DNA of 64,000 bases. It comes from Zopfochytrium polystomum. Lineage: Eukaryota; Chytridiomycota; Chytridiomycetes; Chytridiales; Chytridiaceae. Both the position numbers and the translations under genes were made by a program. The notes below the pieces were generated by a model. It was not told the origin of the DNA, searched no databases, and saw nothing but the letters and a program-made list of their open reading frames with translations. Shown here piece by piece: positions 13,983-25,250 of this stretch. The DNA lies in NCBI GenBank assembly GCA_025765615.1, contig JAIVFJ010000159.1, positions 62,001 through 126,000 on the forward strand. Direction: 5' to 3'. The stretch's first letter is position 1. The number at the start of each line of letters is the position of its first letter.

Positions 13983-14388
13983 ACACTGATGCACACTTTG
14001 GTCCCTTGAGTAGAGCTGCTTTGGACGGAGACAGCGGAGGAAGCGTTTTGAAGACGTACCCTACAGCGCCTTTTAAAGCACAGACTGCAAAGAGACAGAG
14101 AGACACACAGCCCATTGACTGCCATTCCCCAAGACATGGAGACAGACAGACAACCTGTTGACTGCCACTCTTATTGACCGACAGCCTGTTGACTTCCTTC
14201 CATTTTAAGTTTTACAGCACTACGAGATCTCCGCTTCATCTTCAGAGGCTCATCTATAGTCTAGTGGCAAAAGGGATAAGACAAGTCTTTGAGATGGGAA
14301 GCTCCTGGTTATTAGCAGAGCCAGTACCCTGGATTCAGCTCAAACTCAACATAGATGGATGATGTGGTTCAATTCTGTCTTTGTTCAA

Positions 14389-14462
14389 GGACAGCTAGAC
14401 CAAGTGGAGTTGCTCAATGAAGAGTACCCCACAGGCCCCAGGTTCAAGCCCCCTGACTATCC
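14389..14462 (+). repeat. tRNA-like sequence with A- and B-box words
   Basis: An A-box-like word (TAGACCAAGTGG) lies about 45 nt before a B-box-like word (GGTTCAAGCCC), the spacing of a tRNA. The acceptor and anticodon arms do not pair well, so it is not a functional tRNA. It may be a tRNA-derived retroposon head. Confidence 0.35.
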
Positions 14463-15415
14463 AACATGGTGACCAACAGGCAGCAGTTCAACAAAGGAAT
14501 GCCCTAAGGCAGTATGGCATCTGCCAGTATCACAGAGACAGAGCTCAATTTGAGAACCAACCAGGTAGGGGAAGGAAGAGAAAGGAAAGGGAAGGAAACC
14601 TCACCCCAGCTTGGCATAAAACACATTGGCCTGGGGAAATCATACCTCTACTTGCTTGGTCAGGTAGCACTGGCCTGGGGAGAAACACCAAAGAAGAAAG
14701 AAAAGGATTTGTTGTTACCTAGGTAGGATTTATTGAGAGAGAGTAGATATATATAGAACAAAAGAGGAGAGAGAGGGAGTATTTATCGGAAAGGGGAGGA
14801 GAGAAAGAAGAAAAGAAGGAAGAAAGAAAGAAAAGAGAAAAAGGGAAAAGATATGACAAAAGGAGAAGATGAAAGAAAGAACAATTTGTCTTTCAGCCAC
14901 ACCCCCCTCCACCCAGTGTCTCTCCTGCCTCCAAATTTGGGGTGAACATAATTTGAGACTTTGAGGCCACATCAGTGCAGGGACAGTGGATTGAAAGGTG
15001 AGAGAAAAAGGAAAATGAGTAAAATAAGAATGAATAGGAGGAAGAAGGGGTGTGCCCCTTGTGCTTAGCCCCATTCAGCACAAGGAACACAGGATGCTCT
15101 TTTATAGTGGTAAACACTAGAGCCTGTGAGGGATGTGATGAATGGTAATAAAAATAAGGGGGCCAATATAATGACATAGACACAACTGGGGAAGAGCTTT
15201 TAGGGAGACCCCAGCTAAGACCATGATCAGTGAGATTAGGAATCTCACAGCACCATCAAAGTGCAAAAGAGAGCGAGAGAGAGCGAGGTTAGGGAGGGAG
15301 GGAGGGAGGGAGGGAAAGAGAAGCTGGGCTGTTTTTTGAGTCAGGGGGCTCCCACCCCCTTCCACCACTGCTTGATCGATTAAGAGAGATAGAGAGAGAG
15401 AAAGAGACTCCTCAC
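14463..15415. other. Purine-rich noncoding stretch
   Basis: I see no gene. The stretch is GA-rich at 14750-14880 and has (GGGA)n at 15290-15315. The reading frames here are repeat artefacts. Confidence 0.4.
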
Positions 15416-16209
15416 TTGTTCCAGTTCAGGTTGCCTTTCATATCATGGTGCCTTCAGCAAGGATCCCAGCAAACACGCATGAAGATCTTTATTTGGGTTC
15501 TCGAATATTTCAAAATTAATAATGGGAAATCACAGCTTGGCTACTTTGTTCTATTTGGAGGAACAGCCAATAGTTGGACATCTGTTTGGAGCAGCACTGT
15601 CACTGCTGTCACCGCAGGAAGCTGAATGAATACGTAGCTGTGTCTGAACTGGGACGAGAACTTAAGGCACTATCCCAACTCTACTCAGCACTTCAACTTC
15701 TGTCTCCAACTCCTCTTGTCATCTACACTGATCAACCTCAGTTCAAATGATCTTTACACCAATCGGTCAAAGCATATCATGGTAAAGTATCATTATATTT
15801 GAGAACTCGTGGAACAAAAAGTAGTATGGCTTGAATGGATTGCTGGAGGAGAACAGCCTGCAGACTATATGATGAAATCTCTCTCAGCTGCTCTCAGTGA
15901 ATACCATTTGAGTCGCATTGGCCTTTGTTTCTTCACTTTCCTCTAATTCATTTTTTCTTATCTGTGAAGTTGTTTTCTTCTTTGTTCTTTTTCATTACTT
16001 TGACTCATTTTCTTTTACCTCTGAAGTTCAATATGTGCCAGCATCCATTTCTTTTTAGTGCAGTCTGTCCTTTCTGTTCTGCCATCTGATGGCCAGTCAT
16101 ACGTGTTTGTGATTCTTCTTTCTCCAGTGTATGGTTTCCTTAAGTTGACTATGGCTTAAGGTTTTCCTCTGTGTCAGCCTTTGCTCCTTCCCGCAGCTCA
16201 GGGGGGAGT
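15416..16209 (+). pseudogene. 3' end of a copia family A-like pol (RNase H) and polypurine tract
   Basis: Translated on the plus strand in several frames, this resembles the RNase H end of element A on the opposite strand. Shared words are GKSQLGYFVLFG, AVSELGREL, LYTNRSKHI and YHYI. Stops and frameshifts break it. After the RNase H end comes an A/T-rich tail, then a purine tract (AGGGGGGAG) near 16200 and the LTR start TGTTAG at 16210. Confidence 0.7.
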
Positions 16210-16440
16210 GTTAGTTTTGGGTCTTTTGGTCTAAGCAGTGTGCAGGAGCTTTGACCAGCCAGATACTGCTCTGCAAGAATGACTTGCAGCATTTTGCAAG
16301 TGATGGTCCTTGTAACAGTTTTGTAGAAAGACAAACACAGACTGACAGAAGCCAAGATCAACCTCCCACCACCACCACCTTCAGTAGTGTACTCCACCCA
16401 TCACCACAAGAATGCAATACAAATAAAGAATGGGGACAGA
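16210..16440 (+). repeat. Partial copia family A-like LTR (5' part)
   Basis: It starts TGTTAGTTTTGGG and shares AAGCAGTGTGCAGGAGC with the minus-strand LTR tip of element A at 22897. More distant similarity continues for about 170 bp. It abuts the 3' end of element A tail-to-tail, so it is truncated (the full LTR would be about 450 bp). Confidence 0.6.
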
Positions 16441-16442
16441 AA

Positions 16443-19400
16443 CTAAGGCACACAACAAAGACCAATATGACTAAGATGATAAGCACCTAAAGAAGCTGGT
16501 AATGATTTTGTAAGATAATCTGCTGGTTGCTCGCCACCAGGAATCCATTCCAGTCGAATCACTTGTCGATCAACCAGTTCCCGGATATAGTGATACTTAA
16601 CCGGAATATGTTTTGACCTATTAGTGTAGAGATTGTTTGAGCTCAAATTGATAACGCCTTGGTTGTCAGTATAGATTGGAATAGGAGTCAGGGACGGGAG
16701 CATAAGTGCTGTGTGCTGTTGTGAGATGGCCTCTAGTTCTCGTCCTAGTTCTGAGACTGCAACGTATTCTGCTTGCTGAGGTGACAGCATAACTGTAGGA
16801 CTGCGAGTTGATGCCCAGCTGATAGCGGTATTTCCAAACAAAACAAAGTAGCCAAGTTGTGATTTCCCATCAGCATGAACTCCATGAGCAGCATCCGAGT
16901 AGCCGAAAATTCCAGACCCTGTGTTGGATGGAATAAAGCAAACCATACTCACGTGTACCATTGATGTATTGAAGGACTCGAATGAGGATCTGCAAGTGGT
17001 GTTTGCTTGGGTCCTTGCTGAAGGCGCCAAGATATGAGACTGCTGGTGCCAAGTCTGGTCGTGTGTGTGTTGCCAAATAGTTGATGCCACCAAGGATTGC
17101 TTGGTAGAGCTGTTGATTTGCTGTGGGTTCATCATTTTCTCAAGGTTGAAGAGTGAGAGGACTGGGGAGAGCAATTACTGCTGTCTTCTTTCCATTGACT
17201 AGGTCTGCATGGTGTTGGAGTAACTCTTTGGTGTAAGCTTGTTGATGCAAGTAGATGCCAGTTGGTGTTCGATGAACTTCCATATTCAGTACGGTCTTAA
17301 TATGACCTAGTTCGCAGAGCTTATAGAAGGATTTTAGCAAATTGATGGCAGAGGTGATTTCCTCTGTGTGCGCAAAGAAACAAATATCATCGACATAGAT
17401 AGCAATGAAAATAATACATTCCTTTGTGCGCTTGAAGAGGATGCATGGATCTGCTGCGCTTTGTTGGTAGCCGGCAGACTTGAGATGACCAATGAGTTCC
17501 TGGTACCAACAACGCCCCACTTCCTTGATACCGTTGACAGCTTTGTGCAAAAGCCAGATCTTGCCATCCGAACGGTAGCCATCTGGTTGCTCCATGTAGA
17601 TGGGGACATCAAGTTTGCTGTTGAGGTAGGCATTGCAATATCGATCATGGTTGTGTCCCAACTGTTTGAGGCTGTCATAGCAAGGAGCCATCGTAGACTA
17701 TTGATGCGAACAACAGGAGAGTGAGTGTTCCAGAAATCAATACCACAACGCTGTGTAAAGCCCTTCGCCACTAGTCGTGCGCGAAAGCGCTCAATGCTGC
17801 CGTCCGGTCGAAGCTTGACCTTGTAAACCCATTTGTTCTGCACGACATTGACATTCTTGGGTCGATCAACGACTTCGAAAGCTGCAAGCATTCTGAGAGC
17901 GTCAATCTCTGTTTGCTCTGCTGCTATCCACTCTTTGGACCACTTTCCACTCATGGCCTCAGTGCGTGTTACCGGGTCTGGACATTTGAAACTACTTAAA
18001 TATAGATGTCCAGATTGAGTATGTTTTGGAGATGGGCTGCGCGTAGGGCTGCAAGGTGATTTGTGCACATGTGTAGGTGGAGGCTCTGGTGGTGGCGCTT
18101 GAGGCGGTACGTCTCTAGTTGGTGTTTCAGCAATTGTTTTGTCATCAGGGGTATGCTTTGGTGGTGTTAGTAAAATGACAGAGGTGTTTGTGAGTATTAG
18201 GATGCAGAAAAAGGAAATAGAAAAATCATTGGCAGGTGAGCCTTCTGCACGATGCTGCTCAGGACACCCCATGCCAGAGAGCCCTCTCTTCCTCTCTCCA
18301 CAGCCCGCCTTCCGCACTTTCCCCCATGCGTAACGTCAGGCGCCATCTCCCCTGGTGGTGTTCCTTACGGAATGGGCTCCCCAAACAGGCATCCATCCCT
18401 TCTGACTTGGGTCCACGCCACACTAGCTCCTGCAGGGTCGGTATGGCCCAGGGCCTTCGGTTGCGCCACCCACGTCACTCCCAGCCGAGAGTGCGCCTGC
18501 AGTCACAGAGCCGGTCGCCGCCCTCACTCATCCGATTGGTCCCCCGGCTTTAGTGCTCGTAGGTAAGGCCCACTGGAGATGGCGTTAATTGCGGTAACAC
18601 GGAGTCCAACCTGTTGTGCCGCCACCTCCAACACTTCGTGCTGTACATCGTTATCCGATTCACTTTCGCTGCCGTACCTGGACCACTTCATGTTCATTTG
18701 GTGCTAGTTCTGTGGAAGGTTGTCGTTCAGCTATCGCTGCTGGTCCTGGTTCTGGGAATTGATCCACGCGAACATTGGCTTCACAAAGGAGGTTGGTGAT
18801 GTTTTGTTCAGTTGATGTAAGTTCATCTTTGCTGAGGAGTGGTGTTAGCTGATGAACGAGGTCCTGAGCAATATCCTCTGCTGCTGAGGTGCTGAGGCGA
18901 GGGAAACTGTCTTCTGCAACCACAAGGTCATCCAATCGATGAGTGATTACTCTACCTGTGCTGATGTCAATCAAACGAGCAATGGAACGACCAATGTTTC
19001 CAATGTAAATTGCTGGTCGAGCGCGTTCTGCAAGCTTTTTGAACTGATGTGTTTGTCCACGTTCCTTTGCTGTGATATGATACAAACATCCTGAGCCAAA
19101 AACTCTGAATTGACTGATGCATGGAGGGGATCCAAGAAGCGTTTCAACTGGAGATAGTAATCCACGGCTGAGGACAGGAAGCGTATTGATGATATCTACT
19201 GCATGTCGAATCGCGTATCCCCATCATGACCATGGTGAACCAGCATGTCTTAGAAGAGATCGTGTGACATCCATGACTGTTCGAACTGCTTGCTCTGCTT
19301 TCCCATTCAGCTCAGGTGTATGAGGTGGACTGACTTCAACGCGGATGCCACGTGATGCACAGAAACGGTTAAAAGGGAGTGAATTCAGTTCCCCACCATC

Positions 19401-20364
19401 AAAGCGGACGCCCTTTACACGAACATCCCTAACTGTCTCCAATTGTTGGATGATCTTAATGGCCTCTGGTAGTGCTTCTGACTTTCTCCGAAGGTTTGTC
19501 GACCAGAGATAATTACTTGCATAGTCAATGGCAAAAAGAACAAAGCCATATTGTCCTCGAAACTTTGGTTTGACTTCCACTCGATCAAAGGCTAAATGTT
19601 CGCCTGGTAGTTTATCTGGAGGGTCTGTATGTGGAATAGCAGCACGAGTCTGTTTGGAAATAATGCAGGCCTTACACGGTTCTTCAAGCAAGTCCAGCTT
19701 AATGTCAGGAAAGTCAGCACATGTACGGCGCTCCTTCATTGCTCGTAGTCTTGCATAAGGGATATGGCCGAGGCGTTCATGCATGCGCTGAGTGTTTGGA
19801 GCTTTGCTGTTGAGAAAGGCTGTGCGTATACTGACTGAGTGTATCAACTGGTTCTGCAGAGCTGAAGAGGTTGTAAAATTTACCTGCGCAATGTGCAATA
19901 AATTGTTTGCTGTAGTTGAAGTTGGGGTTTGCTGCTGTTGGGAACCATTGGAGACCATGTCTAAGAATCATTTGAAGGACGGCTGGATCTCCTTCCTCAG
20001 GACTGCTACAATAAATAGTACCAGGTTGAAGGTCTCGTGCAAGATGGAAGAAGCCACATAGTTGTAGGTCCCGATCAGCGACCAAATTGACAGGACATTC
20101 TGGAGCATATTGGGCACCTTCAATTATAAGTGTGATGTTGTTGGCGAGTGGTATGAGAGCTGTGCCGAATCCTTCACAAGTAAGAATAGGTCCTTCTTTG
20201 GCGATACGCATGCTAGATTTCTGCTGAGTATAACTATAGGGAATGAAGAGAGAGAAATCTCGAAGCGTTGTGACATTGCAACCGTTGTCGATGAGTACAG
20301 GAAAAGAAATTGGAAGGGAAGGGACGTTAACTGCAAATGCCCGGATTACTCCCGGGCCATCCAA
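16443..20364 (-). pseudogene. Copia A pol: protease, integrase, RT and RNase H, frameshifted
   Basis: Protease (20364 to about 19850) shows the active-site word VLIDNGCNVTT, where DSG or DTG is expected. Integrase (about 19860-19224) has the zinc-binding HERLGH ... CKAC, then AFDRVEV, VRFDGGE and PELNGKAEQ, giving the D, D and E residues. A linker follows (19085-18660 and below 18235). RT (about 17900-17140, two frames) has KNVNVVQNKWVYK, SKLDVPIYMEQPDG and the catalytic YVDD. RNase H (to 16443) has YSDAAHG, SPQQAEYVAVSE and LTKSLPASL. At least three frameshifts separate these blocks. Confidence 0.85.
18235..18652 (-). repeat. SINE-like 0.4 kb repeat inserted in copia A, copy 1
   Basis: This GC-rich block interrupts the linker between integrase and RT of element A. 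Read on the minus strand it aligns along its length with 57935-58305 on the plus strand. Shared words include GCAATTAAC, CTCCAGTGGGCC, GCTAGTGTGGC and CAGCATCGTG. A B-box-like word (GGTTGGACTCCG) lies near its 5' end in both copies, so a tRNA-derived SINE is possible. No coding capacity is seen. Confidence 0.5.
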
Positions 20365-21764
20365 AAATCCTGTTGACTTTCATCTTGTTCGGTCTCTGAT
20401 TGGAGTTGCGTTTCCATCCACAATTGCTGTTCTGCAGCATACTGCTCACTTTGTTGGTCATCCCAATCACCGTTCTGTAGCAGAAGTGCTTGGTTTTCAG
20501 GTATCTGCTGTTGTGGAGGGTTTGGTTGCTGGAGTAAGAGCGCATTTGGGTTTGCTGGTGGTCGATTCTGTTGCTGTTGCTGCAATTGCTGAAGAAATGT
20601 GTTGGCACACTGTCGAGCAACATGACCATAGCCTCCACATGCATGACATTGTACTCCAAAAGACTGTTGCTGTGCAGGGTACCAACTCCCCCCAAAGCCG
20701 CGTCCTATTGCGGTACCACCTGTTGCTGTTCCACGTGAACTTAGTCCTTGCCATTTTCCTCGGCCTAGGCCAAAACCACCATATGGGCGCGGTGTGTACT
20801 GTTGGGACTGAGGGTTTTGGTACTGCAAGGTTGTTGGGCGGATATTAGGATACGGCTGGTACTGCTGAGGTTTATGATAACTGCCACGACGGCGGAGTCG
20901 ACTATAGTGTACTTTTGGCCGAATAATTACATTTGCTGTTGGTGTAGTGACTTCTGGAATGGCTGTTGTCAGGTCCCGCTCCTGTTGTGCTGCAAATCGA
21001 TCCCGCCTCTCATCATATGTATTTTGGCGGGCAGTAGATATAAATAAGGTGATTAGTTTAGTCAATGATGAAACAGAAGTGATAGGATTCCCTGCAAACA
21101 TGAACGTATTGGCAACACCCATATCGATTAGCGTGTTGTTCAGGGCAGATACGAAGACTCGCACAACTTTGGAAAATGGTGTGATGCGACTGCGGATTTC
21201 CACTGATGAACTTTCTGCAAAGCTTTCTACTTTGTGGTAAGCCGTAATGAAGCGCATTGCAAATGACTTGGATGATTCTGCAGGTTCCATTTTTATACGT
21301 TCGAAATCATCAATAATTTCCTTTGCTAATCCTTGATCTGTTGTTCGACATGCAATCGCAATTTCTCCAAGCAGTGTGTAGGCAAATATCTGCCCTCGTC
21401 GGGGGAACTGTGGTAGAAGCTCTGGTTCAACATGTCGTCGAATGAGAAGGATACGGTATGCGTTCTGGTCTTCTGTCCCTGGGAACCATTTGACCGGCTC
21501 ACGCCCGTCTCGTGCAAATGCATAATGCTCGCCGTGGTTGGGCCCCCTGCGTACTCTGCATGTTGGGCTGACATTAGGATCATTGGGGTCCACTTGATCA
21601 TTGCGTAATACGTTAATTCGGTCTGGGTCGACGCAGTGGCGGAGACCATTGCTTTTGTTGGATAGTTCTGAAATTAGGTCGTCCAGCCAATCTCCAAAAT
21701 TTGCTGCGCCTTTGAGGATGGGGAATGCACGGGAAGCATACTTGATTTGATCACGCTCGCTCAT
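20346..21764 (-). CDS. Copia A Gag protein, intact frame
   Basis: The capsid-nucleocapsid protein is about 472 residues and has no stop. The start is the ATG that opens MSERDQIKYASRAF. The N-terminal half has GNFGDWLDDLISEL-like capsid words and a helical middle. The C-terminal part is Arg/Tyr/Gln-rich and holds a canonical CX2CX4HX4C zinc knuckle (CHACGGYGHVARQC). Its stop overlaps the protease frame by 19 nt in the -1 register, near a T5 run, which suggests a frameshift route to pol. A related decayed gag lies at 52820-53510 (+). Confidence 0.8.
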   Translation of the reverse strand: MSERDQIKYASRAFPILKGAANFGDWLDDLISELSNKSNGLRHCVDPDRINVLRNDQVDPNDPNVSPTCRVRRGPNHGEHYAFARDGREPVKWFPGTEDQNAYRILLIRRHVEPELLPQFPRRGQIFAYTLLGEIAIACRTTDQGLAKEIIDDFERIKMEPAESSKSFAMRFITAYHKVESFAESSSVEIRSRITPFSKVVRVFVSALNNTLIDMGVANTFMFAGNPITSVSSLTKLITLFISTARQNTYDERRDRFAAQQERDLTTAIPEVTTPTANVIIRPKVHYSRLRRRGSYHKPQQYQPYPNIRPTTLQYQNPQSQQYTPRPYGGFGLGRGKWQGLSSRGTATGGTAIGRGFGGSWYPAQQQSFGVQCHACGGYGHVARQCANTFLQQLQQQQQNRPPANPNALLLQQPNPPQQQIPENQALLLQNGDWDDQQSEQYAAEQQLWMETQLQSETEQDESQQDFWMARE

Positions 21765-22443
21765 GCTTGGGAGGAAAATGTGTGAGAGCTTTGCAGGAGA
21801 ATAGAAATTTGAAAGGCAGTGATTTCCCTGATTTAGTGGTAACCCTTCGTAGGGAATAGTGGCAGCCAAGTTTGCACACGTGTGTAGTGACTTGAGGACA
21901 AGAAAAAACGTGTGTGTAGCGAGTTGGGGACAAGAAAAACAGACTTGTCACGGGGTCTGAAGCGAAAATTGAGTACTGGCACAACTGGATACCGCAAAAT
22001 ATGGTTGCAGCTCGTCGTAATTCAATATTCTGCAATGAAAGTAGATGTATCTGATTGATCACCGAGTGGAATCACGAAGATTGGGCGCTGAGCAATGCAG
22101 GAAAATTGGATTGAGGCAATTTGGTCCGGTTTTGGCTGAGTTGTGTTGGTGGGAAGCTCCAATACAGCAATTTCGACGAGTTGAGTGCTAATTGAACAGT
22201 AAAAACGCGGACAGCTGTTATTCTGCAAGGAACCAGTCGAAGATCACGATATTTGGTGGATAGATAGAGTGGAAGTAGCTCTTTCCTGTGGTGGTAAGCG
22301 ATTCCTGAAGCAATTGAAAGAAGTTGCAAACGTAAACTCTCGAAATTCGGCGTTATCAGGTGGCTGATGTTGTGGATGAGTGCTGTTACACGCTCTGCAA
22401 CGCTGCTGCAGCGAAAAAACGATCGTCAAAACGTCTTCCCCAG

Positions 22444-22897
22444 TGTTAAAAGTGGTGTAGACATGGTGAAATGGTGGGGGTACAAAAACTGAAGGTGTTG
22501 GTTCTGCAGGTAGTGATGCTGGTGATGTGTGGTGGTGAGTGGCACTGTTTGTTTACTCGTTTTTCAAGTGTGTTGCTGCGTTCTGCACGTTCTTCCTCGA
22601 TTCTGCTTGTTGTTTATACTCCAGATGATTGGGATGGGTCACAATTTTGTATGAAAGAAATGACTGCTGCTGTTTGTGGATGGTGGTGAACTACTCTGGT
22701 GGACTACTCTCTTGTGATGGTGAAGCTGAGATGGGAGACTGTTGTACAATGTATGCTGTTTGGCTTTATACAAAATTGTGACAAAGACCAGGTGACAAAA
22801 AATGCACCAAATCCTCATCACAGTTGGAGCTCCCATGCACCACAGTGTGAGGTGTTGCTCCTGCACACTGCTTACTGCAAAAACCCAAAATCTAACA
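22444..22897 (-). repeat. 5' LTR of copia A
   Basis: The LTR is 454 bp and bounded by TGTTA...TAACA: plus strand TGTTAAAAG at 22444 and TCTAACA ending at 22897. The part at 22575-22765 recurs at the window start. The segment 22443-21765 between the LTR and the gag ATG is an untranslated leader without a recognisable gene. Confidence 0.75.
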
Positions 22898-24866
22898 CCT
22901 TGAAGCGTTCAGGGTACCCTTCACTGTCAAACTTGTAGGCAAAACCCCATTTGGGCTTGAGTATCTTACGCCCTTTAGGTCGAGCCATTAAGTCCCAGAC
23001 ATGCTTTGACGTGATCGAATTGATCTCTGAGAGTTGAGCTGCCTTCAAATACTTTGCAAAAGGAGAACACATGGCCTCTTCATGCAAAGCAAGGAGTGGT
23101 GGTAAGTCCCGCTGGTGGATCCTTTCTGTTGGATATGCTGTGACTTCCTCTGGCTCAAGCACAGTGTACGCTTTGAGCATTTGGTAGAGTTCACGAAATC
23201 GTCCCCATGCTATTCGTAGTTTACGAATTCTTGCAGTTAAAGCGCGGAGTGTTTTCCGACTGTCAGTGGAAGGACTTGTGGCAATTGATGGTTTTGTTTG
23301 TAGTTTACGAAGGTTTGCCTTCAATGGCAGGTAGTCACGACCTGGGGCTTCCCCCAAAGGAGTCAGCCTGTCTCGTCCAAGTTCTGCCCTGTCGAGACCA
23401 GTATGTCCCGTCAGAAGAGAAGGGTCCACAACATAGACATTCCCTGTGTCCCTGTGAGCAATGGTAAAGTCTGAACCATGTACCTGAGGATGCAATAGGG
23501 CCGTGTCTGCTGTGAAAGTCATGTTGTGACCTGTCTGCTGCACGATTTGCTGAACTGAGAGTAGAGTGTCTGAGAACTCTGGCACATAGAGCGAGTTCCG
23601 CATGACGAGAGTTCTTCTGTTAACAAACAGGGTGAAGTCGCCCACTTCAGTGGCAGTTGCAAAGCCGTCAGCTGTTTTGATCTGCTGGGAGGTGGGCCGC
23701 AAGTTTGTGAAGTGCTCTTCACAAAGCGACATCGTCCTGGAAGCCCCAGAGTCAAGTATGACCTGGTGTGGGTTGCAGCCAGCAAGTCTTGCCATCAGCG
23801 CAGTCTCGTAGATGCAGTGGTAGGTGACGTTGCGGTAGGGGAAACGCCCAGATTCATACATCACTTTGTAGTCTACATTTGAGACAATGTTGTCAGTGAT
23901 CCAGTCTGGATCCATTCTGACGTCAAGAAGCGTGACTGTGAGTTCCACTTCAAATTCCTCCTCCACCTCAACGGCCTGGCACGTTCCAATTTCAAACTCT
24001 CGTGCCACAAGTGCTCTTTCTACTGAAAGGAAGTCGTCCAGAGCTGAAGTGTCTGCAAGGCACATAGCACCCTCAGTACTGAACTCCAACATTTCGACGT
24101 CTTCTGCTTCAGGAGGTGGTGGTGGAGTATGCATCCTGTAGCATTTGTGGGGAGGAGAGTCCTCAGAGGCTGTGCAAGAGGTTTGGTGGTGTTCTTTAGC
24201 AGCCATCTCACATGCAATCTTGGCAGTCTCAGTAGCTTTCTTGGAATCAGCTGGCGTGGCCTTGGCTTCTTTGGCGTGTGCAGGCTGCTTGCCCTTGGCC
24301 TTCTTTGCAGGACGAGCTGGCTCTGACTTCCCATGAGGGAACTTGAGGCATTCCTCGCGAGAGTGTGAGACCCAGATTCCATGAAGGTCACAAGTAGGCT
24401 TGCTGTTGAGTGCCTCACCGATCTTGCGCTTCTTGGTTGCCACTGAGGTCTTTGCTGAAGCAGCTGTTTCCTTCTCAGAAGTGCCATGGTGAGCAGAGTG
24501 TCTGCTGTTCTTCTCCTTGCTTTGCTGGTACAGCGTGTGGCAGTTTGTCAACTCCTTGTGATGAAATCCCACCGAGGACTGGAGGGACTTGGTGTGTGTG
24601 GGGATGAAGAGAGAGAGAGAGAGAGCAGTGATGATGGAAAAGGGAGAGGAGTGAGAGGATGGAGAGAGGAGAGAGGAGTGTGATGAAATCCCACCCAGGA
24701 CTGGAGGGACTTGGTGTGTGTGGGGATGAAGAGAGAGAGAGAGAGAGAGAGAGCAGTGATGATGGAAAAGGGAGAGGAGTGAGAGGATGTAGAGAGGAGA
24801 GAGGAGTGAGTGGGCAGAGATGGAAGAGAGAGCAAATGGAGGAAGAGAGATTGGCTTGTTTTGCAC
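22872..24866 (-). pseudogene. Copia B2: fused Gag tail, protease and RT start, internally deleted
   Basis: One open frame runs from LTR-leader repeats through the Gag C-terminal region (CDLHGIWVSHSREEC), the protease (VILDSGASRTMS) and straight into the RT N-terminus (RPKGRKILKPKW). Compared with B1, two blocks are missing: most of gag (junction near 24553) and the whole integrase with part of the linker (junction near 23340). The frame ends at 22898, where element A is inserted; the last residues come from A's LTR. The protein would lack integrase and RT catalytic residues. Confidence 0.8.
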
Positions 24867-25014
24867 TGGATTCTGTCAAAGCAGCAAGGAGGGGGTTGGA
24901 TTCCTTGTTTGATCTCTGTGAGAGGTTGCTGCTTTTATACTCCTGCAGGTTGGAGCCATCAGAAAACAGAGGGAGAAGTGGGCTGCACAGAGCAGGCCAC
25001 AGAAATGAGATAAA

Positions 25015-25250
25015 ACAGGCTGAGCACCAACCCCCAGCCTGGGCTAAGTACCCATTCAGGGCTGAGTACCACCCAGGGCTGGGCATCACTCAGGGCTGAG
25101 TACCAGCCAGGGCTAAGTACCAGCCTGGGCTGAGCACCACCCAGGGCTGAGTACCAGCCTGGGCTGTGCACCACCCTGGGCTAAGTACCAGCCAGGGCTG
25201 AGTACCACCTTGGGCTGAGCACTTTGTCTGGGCTGAGTACCACCAGGAAC
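25015..25250. repeat. 17-bp minisatellite in copia B2 leader
   Basis: About 13 degenerate units of GCCAGGGCTGAGTACCA lie in the 5' leader. The same array occurs at 31888-32110 in B1. Confidence 0.85.

Larger units (their letters stand above)
12121..14215. repeat. Interspersed GACA / CCTGTTGACT repeat field
   Basis: At least a dozen copies of the word CC(C/T)(G/A)TTGACT(G/T) occur on the plus strand, many preceded by AGACAGACAG. Examples are at about 12134, 12278, 12357, 12723, 12904, 13350, 13396, 14108, 14150 and 14185. Two longer units are duplicated. A 50 bp unit ending in a poly(A) run is at 12127-12180 and 12899-12953. A 100 bp unit is at 12363-12463 and 12770-12867. No coding potential is convincing. 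Confidence 0.6.
16443..22897 (-). mobile_element. Ty1/copia retrotransposon A, 5' LTR to RNase H, 3' LTR missing
   Basis: Reading on the minus strand, the order is LTR (22897-22444), gag, protease, integrase, reverse transcriptase and RNase H, the copia order. Several frameshifts in pol and a foreign insertion at 18235-18652 make it inactive. Its 5' LTR tip at 22897 joins the middle of the RT gene of element B2, so A inserted into B2. The expected 3' LTR is absent; a plus-strand relative's LTR lies there instead. Confidence 0.85.
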
